A stretch of 64,000 bases of DNA, taken from positions 3,472,501 through 3,536,500 of the forward strand of contig CP046177.1 in assembly GCA_014075215.1 (NCBI GenBank). Direction: 5' to 3'. Under the pieces are notes generated by a model, which saw nothing but the letters and a program-made list of their open reading frames with translations, made no database searches and was not told the origin of the DNA. Position 1 is the first letter of the stretch. Every line of letters starts with the position of its first letter. Below are positions 26,115 to 35,361 of this stretch, in pieces. Origin of the DNA: Flavobacteriaceae bacterium (GTDB taxonomy: Bacteria; Bacteroidota; Bacteroidia; Flavobacteriales; Flavobacteriaceae). Made by a program: the position numbers and the translations under genes.

Positions 26115-27198
26115 AGGGATATTCGTAAAATATTCAATTATTTGTTTTTCAGTAAATTAGATTAGATAAAGATCCCTAAAAAACCCCGAAAAGTGAGCAA
26201 AAAGCCCTAAATTCGGGGTAATCTTATTTTTTATCTATGACTAAAGTACGAAAATTATCCCAGTCAATCAACCAAATAAATTTCGAAACCCCCTCAGAGA
26301 AGTTTGAGAGTTATTATCAAAACTTTCTCGGTTCCGATTTGGGTTACCTCCATCAATCTATTCCATGGGGTTCACTTGCCCAATCGTTTAGCAAAAAGAT
26401 CAAGCGAAGGTATACAGTGGCTGGAACAGCAACGAGAGTGGTACACCACCAAAGAGAAGCCCAAGGATCTTATTGTGAGCATAGACAAAAGGTATATCCG
26501 TCCTATAGTAAGGGGCAAGGAAACCAAGCGTGTTGAGTTTGGTGCCAAGGTCAATACCGTTCAAATCGATGGCATCAATTTTATAGAAAACTTAAGCTTT
26601 GACGCCTTTCACGAAGGTATCCGCCTGCAAAGCTCCGTCTATCAAGCCCAGTCCTTAACCCATACCAAAACCAAAGCTATTGCCGCTGACAATATCTACG
26701 TCACCAATGCCAACAGAAGTTACTGCACCAAAAACAATATCCAAATCAGTTTTGTCCCCAAAGGGAAACCTTCTAAAGACGCCCAACAACAAAAGCAATT
26801 AAGGCAAATCTTGTCCAAAGAAAGGGCTACCGGAATGGAAGGTAGTTTTGGAACCGAAAAACAGCACTACTCCCTTGACAAGATCAAGGCAAGAACACAG
26901 AAAACGGAAACCTTGTGGATCTGCTTTGGCATCCATACCGCCAATGCGGTAAGGATTGCCAAAAGGGTAAAGGATCAAAAAGCATCTGCCAAAGCTCGGC
27001 AACACGTAGCTTAACAATACCGCAAAAAAAACACTTTCTTAGCCAGGTCCATGGGATAACTATGTCTAAAAATCAGTGAAAAAAACACTTTTTGCCAATA
27101 AAAGCGTGCAAAAGCCTCAACGTATGGATATTCTTCTTGCTCAAAAAGAAAATCTTAGTGGAATATTAATCTTGATGGATAGTTTTACGAATATCCCT
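26115..27198 (+). mobile_element. Deleted insertion sequence with 16-bp perfect inverted ends
   Basis: Ends are AGGGATATTCGTAAAA (26115-26130) and its exact reverse complement (27183-27198). It sits in T-rich flanks, so a target duplication cannot be resolved beyond TTTT. A leader hairpin (CCCCGAA ... TTCGGGG, about 26185-26218) lies before the transposase. Intact ends with a damaged transposase make it a non-autonomous element that could still be moved in trans. Confidence 0.8.
26237..27014 (+). pseudogene. DDE transposase, frameshifted and internally deleted
   Basis: The first frame gives a transposase N-terminus (LSQSINQINFETPSEKFESYYQNFL; IPWGSLAQSF), then the frame changes near 26385. 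The second frame gives catalytic-domain pieces (LIVSIDKRYIRPIVRGKE; RVEFGAKVNTVQIDG; AIAADNIYVTNANRSYC; GSFGTEKQHYSLDKIKART). A complete enzyme of this type has well over 400 residues, so about 150-200 codons are missing between the two parts. I cannot fix the IS family. Confidence 0.75.
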
Positions 27199-27309
27199 TT
27201 TTATGTCTTTAAGCGTAGCGGTCTTATATCTAAACTTTCGGATGCTATTGACTTTCCAACTTTTTAACTTTAAACTGTATTAAGCGTCATAGCCCGCCAT
27301 TATTTTTTG

Positions 27310-27471
27310 GAGGCCTTTGCAAAATAGTGGTATATTCTGTGTTTGAATTGATTTGACTTCAAATTTCTTCCTTCCCGAAAATTTTAAATCCTCAAAACCA
27401 CCAGGTTATTCCGGTTGAAAATGTTCTTCGGGCATCGAACTTTTTTGTCAAATCAATTTTGCAAAGGCCTC
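27310..27471. repeat. 162-bp palindromic element, family B copy 1 (GAGGCCTTTGCAAAA ends)
   Basis: Ends GAGGCCTTTGCAAAA (27310-27324) and its reverse complement (27457-27471). Closely related copies lie at 38030-38191 and 50503-50664. The right end overlaps the 3' end of the DUF4296 gene and supplies that protein's last five residues and stop. Confidence 0.8.
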
Positions 27472-27926
27472 TTGTTTAATAAATCTCCCGAACCTTTTTT
27501 ATATGTCTTATTTGGAGCTTCTATAGTTGTCTTTGGAGCTAGTTTTTTAATAGAATCTCTCCTGATAGAATCTTTTATCCGTCTTTCATCTACATATTTT
27601 TTCTTGTAATTTTCCAAATTACGTTTTACCTGTTCCAGTAATTTTTGATATTCATCTAATCTTGTTGTATAATAAAAATTACTTCTTTTGAAACGTGAGC
27701 TGTCAATTTTATACTTATTATATATCAAGGGAATATAATCCACTTTTGCCTGGAAATAACTATTTTTTAAGTCTCTGGAAGCACCGGCAATATACAAATC
27801 GGTAAGTAAAGAAACTATGGTATCTCTTGGAATTAAATCCTGAGGCTTTTTATAGATAGTATTACTGGTACAGGAGAAAAAAGAAATGATTATAATAATT
27901 AAAAATAGTCTTTTCATGTTGGCCAT
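27453..27926 (-). CDS. DUF4296 lipoprotein
   Basis: 157 residues with a lipoprotein signal (LFLIIIIISFFSC). The conserved part (PQDLIPRDTIVSLLTDLYIAGA; KVDYIPLIYNKYKIDSSRFKRSNFYYTTRLDEYQKLLEQV) matches the DUF4296 family, of unknown function and restricted to Bacteroidota. The start overlaps the pyrC stop as TAATG, indicating translational coupling. Its final RPLQN and stop lie in a repeat element, so the tail is probably not native. Confidence 0.85.
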   Translation of the reverse strand: MANMKRLFLIIIIISFFSCTSNTIYKKPQDLIPRDTIVSLLTDLYIAGASRDLKNSYFQAKVDYIPLIYNKYKIDSSRFKRSNFYYTTRLDEYQKLLEQVKRNLENYKKKYVDERRIKDSIRRDSIKKLAPKTTIEAPNKTYKKGSGDLLNKRPLQN

Positions 27927-29263
27927 TATCTGTCAAAAGTAATTCTTCTTCCTTTAGTTACTTCATTAAATATTCCGTTATTATATGCTAAAGTTCCGTT
28001 TACAAAAGTATGTGTTATGGTTGATGAAAATTCAAGCCCCTCAAATGGAGACCAACCACATTTATACAATAGATTTTCTTTAGTTACTTGTTGAGGTTTT
28101 TCTAAATCTATCAAAACCAGATCTGCAAAATAGCCTTCTTTGATATATCCTCTTTTTTCAATCCGGAATATTTTAGCCGGATTATGGCAGGCTTTTTCTA
28201 CTAATTTTTCTAAGGAAATAGTTTTGTCTTTCACTTTCTCCAGCAAAGCCAATAAGGCGTGTTGTACCAAGGGGCCTCCGCTGGGGGCATTTTTATAGTG
28301 ATTCGATTTTTCTTTCAAAGTATGCGGCGCATGATCTGTGGCTATGATGTCTATCCTGTCGTCGAGCAGCGCATCCCACAAGCTTTTTCGATCTTGTTCG
28401 GTTTTTATTGCGGGATTCCACTTGATAAGCGTTCCTCTTGTTTCGTAGTCTTTATCGGAAAACCACAAGTGATGTACACATACTTCAGCGGTAATTTGTT
28501 TTTTTTCTAACGGGATATCATTTCTGAATAGGTTTGTTTCTTTAGCTGTCGATAGATGAAAGACATGCAATCTGGCTCCTGTTTTTTTTGCCAAAGCAAT
28601 TGCTTTTGACGATGAAATATAACAAGCTTCCTCACTTCTGATAACAGGGTGTAATGTTACGGGAATATCTTCACCATATATAGCGGAATAATGAGCCGTA
28701 TTTTTTTTGATTGTAGCCTCGTCCTCACAGTGTACGGAAATAATAAGTTTTGTTGATGAAAATATTTTTTCCAGTACGGTTTCATCATTTACTAACATAT
28801 TTCCGGTAGATGAACCTAAAAAAAGTTTGATTCCGGCTACATTTTTCGGATCTGTTTTTAGCAGTTCGTCCAGGTTGTCATTAGTACCGCCAAACATAAA
28901 AGAGTAGTTTGCATACGACGTGTTTGCTGCTATCCGGAATTTTTCTTCTAATAATTCCTGAGTAGTTGCCTGGGGAATGGTATTGGGCATTTCAATAAAA
29001 GTGGTAATTCCGCCGGCAATGGCGGCCCTGCTTTCTGTCGCGATATTTGCTTTGTGAGTCAATCCGGGCTCTCTAAAATGCACCTGATCGTCAATTAATC
29101 CGGGAATTAAAAGTTTTTTATTGGCGTCAATAATAATAGCACCTTTTTGTGGAGTAATATGTTTGGTAATCTCTTTTATGTACTCATTTTCTATAGATAC
29201 ATCTCCAACAAAGGTTTGGTTATCGTTAACAATCGTTGCATTTTTAATTAAGTAAGCACTCAT
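27926..29263 (-). CDS. pyrC: Dihydroorotase
   Basis: 445 residues. Amidohydrolase fold with the metal region DDQVHFREPG (Gln60-Val-His62, where most other families have His-x-His), IKLFLGSSTG, HCEDEATI and IATDHAPHT. The enzyme closes carbamoyl-aspartate to dihydroorotate in pyrimidine synthesis. The Gln form is, from memory, usual in Bacteroidota, so it is not taken as inactivation. It overlaps the upstream glycosyltransferase by 4 bp and the downstream lipoprotein by 1 bp. Confidence 0.93.
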   Translation of the reverse strand: MSAYLIKNATIVNDNQTFVGDVSIENEYIKEITKHITPQKGAIIIDANKKLLIPGLIDDQVHFREPGLTHKANIATESRAAIAGGITTFIEMPNTIPQATTQELLEEKFRIAANTSYANYSFMFGGTNDNLDELLKTDPKNVAGIKLFLGSSTGNMLVNDETVLEKIFSSTKLIISVHCEDEATIKKNTAHYSAIYGEDIPVTLHPVIRSEEACYISSSKAIALAKKTGARLHVFHLSTAKETNLFRNDIPLEKKQITAEVCVHHLWFSDKDYETRGTLIKWNPAIKTEQDRKSLWDALLDDRIDIIATDHAPHTLKEKSNHYKNAPSGGPLVQHALLALLEKVKDKTISLEKLVEKACHNPAKIFRIEKRGYIKEGYFADLVLIDLEKPQQVTKENLLYKCGWSPFEGLEFSSTITHTFVNGTLAYNNGIFNEVTKGRRITFDR

Positions 29264-29976
29264 TTTAACCCGTTAAATCTCATTTTGATTACACCAAACA
29301 ATGCTTCATAAACTATTGAGCCACTCATTTTAGATTCCCCTTGTGTACGGTCTGTAAAAATTACCGAAATTTCTTTAATATTAAATTTATGTTTCCATGC
29401 TTTAAATTTCATTTCTATTTGAAAAGCATATCCCACAAATTTAATTTTATCCAGTTCTATAGTTTCTAAGACATTTCTTTTATAGCATACGAATCCGGCA
29501 GTAGTATCGTAAATAGGAATTCCGGTTATTAAGCGTACATATTTCGAAGCAAAATAAGAAAGTAATACTCTTTTCATAGGCCAGTTTACCACATTAACAC
29601 CTTTAGAATATCTTGACCCAATAGAAACATCTGCTCCCTCATACACACAAGCATTATAAAGTTGGATCAAGTCATTCGGGTTGTGAGAAAAATCAGCATC
29701 CATTTCAATGATATAATCGTATCCCCTCTCTATGGCCCAATAAAAACCGTGAATATATGCAGTGCCTAACCCATTTTTTTCAAGTCTGTTTTCAATAAAA
29801 AGGGTTTTGGGGAATTCATTCATTAGAGCGATAACAATTTCAGATGTCCCGTCCGGTGAATTGTCATCTACCACAAGTATATGAAATGCTTTTTTTTGAT
29901 TGAATATGGCCCTGATAATGCTTTCAATATTTTCTTTTTCGTTATAAGTAGGTATGATTACTAAAGCGTCAGACAT
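29260..29976 (-). CDS. Polyprenol-phosphate mannosyltransferase-like GT2 enzyme
   Basis: 238 residues of the GT2 family: VIIPTYNEKENI, VVDDNSPDGT, IEMDADFSHNP (DxD metal site) and the acceptor-side GSRYSKGVNVVNWP. This set is typical of dolichyl/undecaprenyl-phosphate mannose synthase-like enzymes without a C-terminal membrane domain. It would transfer a sugar from a nucleotide donor to a lipid carrier at the inner membrane. First gene of the GT2-pyrC-DUF4296 operon. Confidence 0.85.
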   Translation of the reverse strand: MSDALVIIPTYNEKENIESIIRAIFNQKKAFHILVVDDNSPDGTSEIVIALMNEFPKTLFIENRLEKNGLGTAYIHGFYWAIERGYDYIIEMDADFSHNPNDLIQLYNACVYEGADVSIGSRYSKGVNVVNWPMKRVLLSYFASKYVRLITGIPIYDTTAGFVCYKRNVLETIELDKIKFVGYAFQIEMKFKAWKHKFNIKEISVIFTDRTQGESKMSGSIVYEALFGVIKMRFNGLK

Positions 29977-30021
29977 CTAAAATTTGAAAATATTAAAAGC
30001 AAATATACATTATTTAATTGC

Positions 30022-30029
30022 TAATTTTG
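30022..30029 (+). promoter_or_regulatory. -7 promoter box of the DUF4271-hemD operon
   Basis: TAATTTTG fits TAnnTTTG and lies 29 bp before the ATG at 30058, in the divergent gap between the GT2 gene and DUF4271. Confidence 0.5.
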
Positions 30030-30057
30030 TGTTAATTGCAGTTTCAAAAACGTCAAT

Positions 30058-30702
30058 ATGGAAGCAACAGAACGGGTATTGATATCTAGAGATTGGGTTA
30101 CGTTAATGGTTTTAGTATCATTTTTTTTTCTGGCGTTATTGAAGTTCTTAAATCAAAAAAAATTAAGAGGCTATTTCTTATCATTCTTAAACAAGAGTTT
30201 TATAGAATCGGACTCTTTTGAAAACTCTTCTTTTTTTTCTGTGTTTAATATTTTTTTTTCTGTGTTTAGTTCATTGGTTTTTTCTTTATTTCTTACACAG
30301 TTTTTAGACTTTTATAAAGCATCAAATGAGCTAACTTTTTTAAATTTTTTGGTATTATTTTGTGTATTGTTTTTATTCCAATTGGTGCAAAATGGTATCC
30401 AGGTGGTACTGGTTTCTTTATTTTCGATAAAAAGTACTGCAATTGACATTTTATTTGTGAGTCAGAGAAGTTATTTGTTTTCCGGTTCAATCCTGATGTT
30501 TATTTTATTTGTCTTATATTTTTATACAGGACTGAACTTCAACTATATACTATTTGTTGTTATTGCTATCATCAGTCTGATGTCATTATTTTATATAAAT
30601 ACAAACAAAAAGCTGATTATTAACAAGTTGTTTTATTTTATTTTGTACCTTTGCGCGATTAAATTGGCACCATTACTGGTGCTGATTAAATTGATTTTAT
30701 AA
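30058..30702 (+). CDS. DUF4271 integral membrane protein
   Basis: 214 residues, very hydrophobic, with about six membrane segments (LMVLVSFFFLALLKFL; VFSSLVFSLFLTQFL; FLVLFCVLFLFQLV; SILMFILFVLYFYTG). Its pairing with uroporphyrinogen-III synthase is the standard Bacteroidota order and supports the DUF4271 call. The function is unknown. It ends 10 bp before hemD. Confidence 0.82.
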   Translation: MEATERVLISRDWVTLMVLVSFFFLALLKFLNQKKLRGYFLSFLNKSFIESDSFENSSFFSVFNIFFSVFSSLVFSLFLTQFLDFYKASNELTFLNFLVLFCVLFLFQLVQNGIQVVLVSLFSIKSTAIDILFVSQRSYLFSGSILMFILFVLYFYTGLNFNYILFVVIAIISLMSLFYINTNKKLIINKLFYFILYLCAIKLAPLLVLIKLIL

Positions 30703-30712
30703 AACGAAAAGA

Positions 30713-31465
30713 ATGAGTATGAAAGTGAGAACAATATTGGTATCGCAGCCGGCACCAAAAACAGAGACATCTCCTTACCACGATTTGTCTACTAAGCAAA
30801 AAGTAAAAATTGATTTCAGGTCTTTTATTCACGTAGAAGGGGTTACTTCCAAAGAGGTCAGAGCACAAAAAATTGATTTATCTAATTTTACGGCAATTAT
30901 TCTGACAAGTAGGAATGCAGTAGATCATTTTTTTAGGATTGCAGAAGAAATGCGTTTCAAAGTTCCGGATGCTATGAAGTATTTTTGCCAGTCGGAAGCA
31001 GTGGCTTTTTATCTTCAGAAATATGTAGTATACAGAAAACGTAAAATTTATGTTGGAAACAGAACGTTTACGGAATTATGCAAGTTGATAAAAAAGCATA
31101 AGGAAGAAACGTTTTTATTACCCTCGTCTGATAGGTTGAAACCAGAGATTCCAAATTCGTTAGAGATGTTGGAAGTAAACTGGAAAAGGGCTGTTTTATA
31201 CAAAACCATAGTTAGCGACCTCTCCGATTTGGAAAATGTTTTCTATGACGTATTGGTATTTTTTAGCCCGTCGGGAATTGATTCGTTATTTAAAAATTTT
31301 CCGGACTTTAAACAAAGTAATACCAGAATTGCAGTATTTGGAAATTCGACTATAAAAGCAGCAACTGCTGCAGGGTTAAAGTGCCATATTACAGCACCGT
31401 CGCCCGAGACACCTTCTATGGCTATGGCTTTGGAAAGATACATTAAAGAAGTAAATAAGAAATAA
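30713..31465 (+). CDS. hemD: Uroporphyrinogen-III synthase
   Basis: 250 residues (248 from the second ATG at 30719, which may be the real start). HemD two-lobe fold with RTILVSQPAPK, AIILTSRNAVDHF, YFCQSEAVAFYL and LVFFSPSGIDSLFKNF; the C-terminal RIAVFGNSTIKAATAAGL aligns with the second lobe. It closes hydroxymethylbilane to uroporphyrinogen III in haem synthesis. Sequence conservation in this family is low, so the call also rests on the DUF4271 neighbour. Confidence 0.88.
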   Translation: MSMKVRTILVSQPAPKTETSPYHDLSTKQKVKIDFRSFIHVEGVTSKEVRAQKIDLSNFTAIILTSRNAVDHFFRIAEEMRFKVPDAMKYFCQSEAVAFYLQKYVVYRKRKIYVGNRTFTELCKLIKKHKEETFLLPSSDRLKPEIPNSLEMLEVNWKRAVLYKTIVSDLSDLENVFYDVLVFFSPSGIDSLFKNFPDFKQSNTRIAVFGNSTIKAATAAGLKCHITAPSPETPSMAMALERYIKEVNKK

Positions 31466-31483
31466 GTTGAGTTTTCTTAGTTT

Positions 31484-32842
31484 TTATGCAAATAAGGTAG
31501 CAAAAGCCTCTTCTATTTTTCCTGCCGGAATGAGTTTAATTGTACGTTTTGCCGGAGTGATTTTATTATACTTGGAAGTAACAAAAGTAGTATACCCTAA
31601 TTTTTCGGCTTCAAGGATTCGCTGATCAATTTTAGAAACGGGCCTGATCTCTCCTGCCAAACCTATTTCCGCAGCAAAACAAACTTGAGGAGAAATGGCA
31701 ATGTCTCGTCCGGAAGATAGTATGGCAGCAACAACTGCCAGGTCCATTGCAGGGTCGTTTACGTGTATTCCGCCGGTAATGTTTAAAAAAACATCTTTGT
31801 TTCCTAGTGCAAATCCGGCGCGTTTTTCTAACACAGCCAAGAGCATGTGCAAACGTTTTAAATGATATCCTGTGGCTGCCCTTTGCGGTGTTCCATAAAC
31901 CGCACTACTAACCAATGCCTGAACTTCTACCATTAACGGTCTTATTCCTTCCAAAGTGGAAGCTATTGCCGTACCGCTTAAATCAACATCTTTTTTTGAA
32001 ATCAATATTTCGGAAGGATTGGAAACTTCCCGTAAACCGTTGGATAGCATTTCATAAATCCCCAATTCAGCTGTAGATCCGAATCTGTTTTTTGGGGAGC
32101 GCAAAATTCTGTACGTATGATTCCTGTCCCCCTCAAACTGCAAAACAACATCTACCATATGTTCCAGAATTTTAGGACCGGCAATATGCCCTTCCTTATT
32201 TATATGTCCAATCAGCAGGACAGGAGTGGCGGTTTCTTTAGCAAACTTTATTAACTCGGCAGTAGTTTCTCTTATTTGGGAAATACTTCCGGGAGAAGCT
32301 TCCATAGTATTTGTATACAACGTTTGTATGGAATCAATTACCAATAGTTGAGGTTTTACCTCTTCAATATTCTTAAAGATTAATTGTGTATTGGTTTCGG
32401 TTAGAACTAAACAGTTTGAATGGTCAGGTTGTAACCTTTCTGCCCTCATTTTTATTTGAGATTGACTTTCTTCTCCCGATACATATAATACACTTTCGGA
32501 AATGTTTAGAGCTATTTGTAGAAGCAGTGTTGATTTTCCAATTCCGGGCTCTCCGCCTAACAGTATAACAGAACCTTTTACCATACCACCACCTAAAACC
32601 GTATCTAGTTCAACATTATTTGTAGTGATTCTCTCCTCGGGGTTTAATTGGATCTCATTTATTTTTAATGGTTTGGAAGTGCCTTTTGTATTTGTAGGTT
32701 GCTGCCAACTCCTTTTTTCTCCTTTTTGAATACGTTCTTCAACAATGGTATTCCATTCATTACATATACTGCATTGCCCCATCCATTTCGGATATTGAGT
32801 ACCACAATTTTGACAGAAAAAAGTAGTCTTTATTTTAACCAT
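31484..32842 (-). CDS. radA: DNA repair protein RadA
   Basis: 452 residues. N-terminal zinc finger with C10, C13, C24, C27; Walker A GGEPGIGKST near residues 96-105; the RadA signature KNRFG; then a C-terminal Lon-protease-like domain (MAVVAAILSSGRD; GEIRPVSKIDQR). RadA is a RecA-like helicase that extends D-loops during recombination. Last gene of the minus-strand run panD, flippase-like, radA. Confidence 0.96.
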   Translation of the reverse strand: MVKIKTTFFCQNCGTQYPKWMGQCSICNEWNTIVEERIQKGEKRSWQQPTNTKGTSKPLKINEIQLNPEERITTNNVELDTVLGGGMVKGSVILLGGEPGIGKSTLLLQIALNISESVLYVSGEESQSQIKMRAERLQPDHSNCLVLTETNTQLIFKNIEEVKPQLLVIDSIQTLYTNTMEASPGSISQIRETTAELIKFAKETATPVLLIGHINKEGHIAGPKILEHMVDVVLQFEGDRNHTYRILRSPKNRFGSTAELGIYEMLSNGLREVSNPSEILISKKDVDLSGTAIASTLEGIRPLMVEVQALVSSAVYGTPQRAATGYHLKRLHMLLAVLEKRAGFALGNKDVFLNITGGIHVNDPAMDLAVVAAILSSGRDIAISPQVCFAAEIGLAGEIRPVSKIDQRILEAEKLGYTTFVTSKYNKITPAKRTIKLIPAGKIEEAFATLFA

Positions 32843-32877
32843 TAAAAGTAGGTTTTATACATAGAAGGAAAATTTAT

Positions 32878-33828
32878 TTAGGCGGCCTTATTATAAATAG
32901 GCAACAGTAAAAAAGCCAATCCGCCAAAAATAATAATCATAGCGGTTTGGGCAGACCACATAACACTTCCAAATGCAAGTGAAGGCTCTTCAGCTACTCC
33001 AAATAAATTAAAAGCCGTGGCTACAGCTATAGGGTATAACCCAACACCGCCGTTAGTGGCGGCAATACTTAACCCGCCGGCAATAAAACCGACCAAAATA
33101 CCTCCAAAAGGGACATGCAATCCTTTGATGGCCGGTATGGTTGCCCAAAACATTAAAACATATAGTACCCAAATAAAAACAGTATGAAAAATAAACGCCC
33201 ATTTTTTTTTCATCTTAAAAATACTGGAAACACCATCGATTAAACTAATGATGAAATTCTTTATTTTTAATAATATTCCTGATTTGGCTCTTTTAATGAA
33301 AGATAAAAAAATAAAAAACCCAACAGCTATAGTCAGTAATACAATGCTTATTTTGATTGGATTAAAATTTTCAATTAAAAGAGTATATATAAAATCGAAT
33401 TGAAAAAAAAGTGTAATGATAATAATGACAAACATCATTATTAGATCTGCAATTCTCTCGGCAACTATGGTTCCAAAACCTTTTTCAAAAGGGATGCTTT
33501 CATAGTTTGTCATGACCGTTGCTCTTGAAATTTCCCCTGCCCTGGGAATCGCTATATTGACAAAATATCCGATTAAAACAGCTAATGTACTATTTACAAA
33601 TCTCGGCTTATAACCCATAGGTTCTAATATGAATTTCCACCGATACGCTCTCGAAAAATGACTCAAAACACCAAAAAGTAAACCTAAGGCAATCCACCAG
33701 TAATTGGCATTTTTAAAATACTCTAAAAGTGTTTCAGGAGGAATGATCGTAAATAAATACCAAACTAGAAGCCCTCCAATGACCAGTGGCAGTATTACTT
33801 TTAAAAACTTTTTATGTCTAGGATTCAA
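32878..33828 (-). CDS. Lysylphosphatidylglycerol synthase-type flippase-like membrane protein
   Basis: 316 residues with about eight membrane segments. It contains SHFSRAYRWKFILEPMGY, IGYFVNIAIPRAGEISRATVM and GLSIAATNGGVGLYPIAVATAF, the pattern of the LPG_synthase_TM/UPF0104 family without the aminoacyl-transferase part. Such proteins move lipid-linked material across the membrane; the substrate is unknown. No ATG is available: the frame starts with TTG 2 bp after the panD stop, so coupled TTG initiation is likely. Confidence 0.82.
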   Translation of the reverse strand: MNPRHKKFLKVILPLVIGGLLVWYLFTIIPPETLLEYFKNANYWWIALGLLFGVLSHFSRAYRWKFILEPMGYKPRFVNSTLAVLIGYFVNIAIPRAGEISRATVMTNYESIPFEKGFGTIVAERIADLIMMFVIIIITLFFQFDFIYTLLIENFNPIKISIVLLTIAVGFFIFLSFIKRAKSGILLKIKNFIISLIDGVSSIFKMKKKWAFIFHTVFIWVLYVLMFWATIPAIKGLHVPFGGILVGFIAGGLSIAATNGGVGLYPIAVATAFNLFGVAEEPSLAFGSVMWSAQTAMIIIFGGLAFLLLPIYNKAA

Positions 33829-33830
33829 AA

Positions 33831-34181
33831 TTAGGCTAAAGTATTTGTTGTTTCATTTGGAAAAACCAATGCAGGGTTAAAGTTTTTAGCTTCTTCTAAA
33901 TCCATATATGCATAAGCAATTATTATAAGAATATCCCCTACGGCAACTTTTCTGGCAGCCGCTCCGTTTAAAGTAATTTCACCCGTTCCTCTTTTGCCGG
34001 GAATGACGTAAGTTTCCAGCCGCTCTCCATTATTGTTATTGACAATCTGCACTTTTTCACCTTCTATGATATTAGCAGCACCCATCAAGTCCAAATCTAT
34101 GGAAATACTGCCGATATAATTTAAGTCGGCTCCTGTTACTTTAACTCGGTGGATTTTTGATTTTACTACTTCAACTAACAT
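33831..34181 (-). CDS. panD: Aspartate 1-decarboxylase
   Basis: 116 residues, the normal proenzyme size. The self-cleavage site Gly24-Ser25 is seen in YIGSISID; cleavage yields the pyruvoyl group on Ser25. It makes beta-alanine for pantothenate. panC lies 4 kb upstream on the same strand; the intervening restriction-modification unit and repeats appear to have split an ancestral panC-panD operon. Confidence 0.95.
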   Translation of the reverse strand: MLVEVVKSKIHRVKVTGADLNYIGSISIDLDLMGAANIIEGEKVQIVNNNNGERLETYVIPGKRGTGEITLNGAAARKVAVGDILIIIAYAYMDLEEAKNFNPALVFPNETTNTLA

Positions 34182-34209
34182 GTTACAAAAATACTATTTT
34201 TTTAAATCT

Positions 34210-34241
34210 TATATAAATTACAAATTTTAAATTCACCATTA
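34210..34241. repeat. Left half of an interrupted AT-rich repeat (empty-site match)
   Basis: 32 bp that match 56951-56982 at 29 positions. Its continuation lies at 37783-37844, on the other side of the restriction-modification unit. The two halves joined reproduce the uninterrupted copy at about 56951-57033. Confidence 0.75.
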
Positions 34242-34369
34242 CGGGCTCGGCTATGCGTAGTTCGGGATTTTGAAGCACTTCACTTTTAGTTTAGTACTTG
34301 GTTTATTTGATGCAAATAACTTCATTTTCAACACTTTGCCCGCATTACGTATAGCTTTTGTTGTGCCTC
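34242..34369 (-). other. attC-like recombination site
   Basis: On the minus strand: GAGGCACAAC (34369-34360), then GCTATACGTAATGCGGG (34355-34339) pairing with CCCGAACTACGCATAGC (34266-34250) at 14 of 17 positions, around a loop of about 70 bases with an inner GAAG/CTTC stem, and the end CGAGCCCG. Order, mismatched stems and complementary outer boxes are those of an integron attC site. It follows the stop of the specificity-subunit gene by 11 bp, the normal place for attC. Confidence 0.65.
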
Positions 34370-34380
34370 CGTTGTTATTT

Positions 34381-35361
34381 CTAAATATTATCACTATATG
34401 GCAATGTTTTAATATAATTTTCCATAAACAACCAATCAGGATTCCCGTCTTTTTTTGTTGGAAGCTTTATTATTTCATTTTTAAATTTATTCATAAATGC
34501 CTTACGTCCAAACTTAAATTTATATTGATTTTGTTTCATTATCGTAGTGATAAATAATGCATTATACTTGTTCAAATTAGGATTATGAAAAGCATAGATT
34601 TCGTCAGAGGCAGTAAACTCTCCGCTTACCCAAAAGGCAGTTCCAAAAGTAGAATAAACAATACAATCTTTTTCTACAAAAAGAGGATTCTCTATACTGT
34701 CAGTTAAGCTATTATTATATTCCGAAGCAGAATAATAAGGCATTTCACCTTTGATTCTATCTGATTCAATAAGTCGTTCTCCGTGTTTAATTTTTGTCCA
34801 TAATTTTTTATCAATAAAGCTAAACTCTTTCCAATCACTCCTATCTATTGGTGTGCCTTTACTTTGATTTTTAGTATCTATTTTTCTAAAATTAATTTTA
34901 TTTCTCAAAGATTTTATATACTCTTCCATATATTCAAAGTCAGGATTTCCATCTTTGTTAATTGGTAAGTATATTTTTTCTTTTTTTAATCTATCGTTAC
35001 TTATTTCTCGCCCGAAATTGTATCTGTATTTTATTTTTTCAAAAATTGGTTTGAAGAATATTGCAATATGTTTGGTCAATTCCCTGTTTTTTAACCAAAT
35101 AACAGTAACGTGGTCAGATGCGACAAATTCATAATCGTGATAAAACAGATAACCGACACTTCCACTATTTGAAAGTGTCATTTTGTTGTTATGAATTACC
35201 ATATAGTCAGGAGGAGAAATGTAATTATCTACGCCATTATTATGAGCAGTTGAGGAGATATAAGCAATATCACCTGAAATCTGATTTTGTGTAGTTAATC
35301 TTCTCCCACGCCGGAACTCACAAACTTGACAAAATTTAAAATATTTATATTGCTTATTCAT
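34381..35361 (-). CDS. Restriction-modification specificity subunit (BcgI-B-like)
   Basis: 326 residues from the ATG at 35361, which overlaps the RM gene's stop by 8 bp; a longer start at 35394 is not family-like. Two target-recognition halves are visible, each ending with the same signature: LPINKDGNPDFEYMEEYIKSL and LPTKKDGNPDWLFMENYIKTL. This two-half layout lets it read a split DNA target. Size and partner size resemble BcgI (subunits of roughly 640 and 340 residues, from memory). Confidence 0.85.
   Translation of the reverse strand: MNKQYKYFKFCQVCEFRRGRRLTTQNQISGDIAYISSTAHNNGVDNYISPPDYMVIHNNKMTLSNSGSVGYLFYHDYEFVASDHVTVIWLKNRELTKHIAIFFKPIFEKIKYRYNFGREISNDRLKKEKIYLPINKDGNPDFEYMEEYIKSLRNKINFRKIDTKNQSKGTPIDRSDWKEFSFIDKKLWTKIKHGERLIESDRIKGEMPYYSASEYNNSLTDSIENPLFVEKDCIVYSTFGTAFWVSGEFTASDEIYAFHNPNLNKYNALFITTIMKQNQYKFKFGRKAFMNKFKNEIIKLPTKKDGNPDWLFMENYIKTLPYSDNI

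Noticed and set aside
27076..27267. 63-codon frame at the right end of the deleted IS
   Set aside because: It lies across the IS terminal repeat and shows no protein-family features.
27926..29263. Dihydroorotase inactivated by Gln in place of the first metal-binding His
   Set aside because: All other motifs are intact and the Gln form is, to my knowledge, usual in Bacteroidota; listed as a family feature instead.
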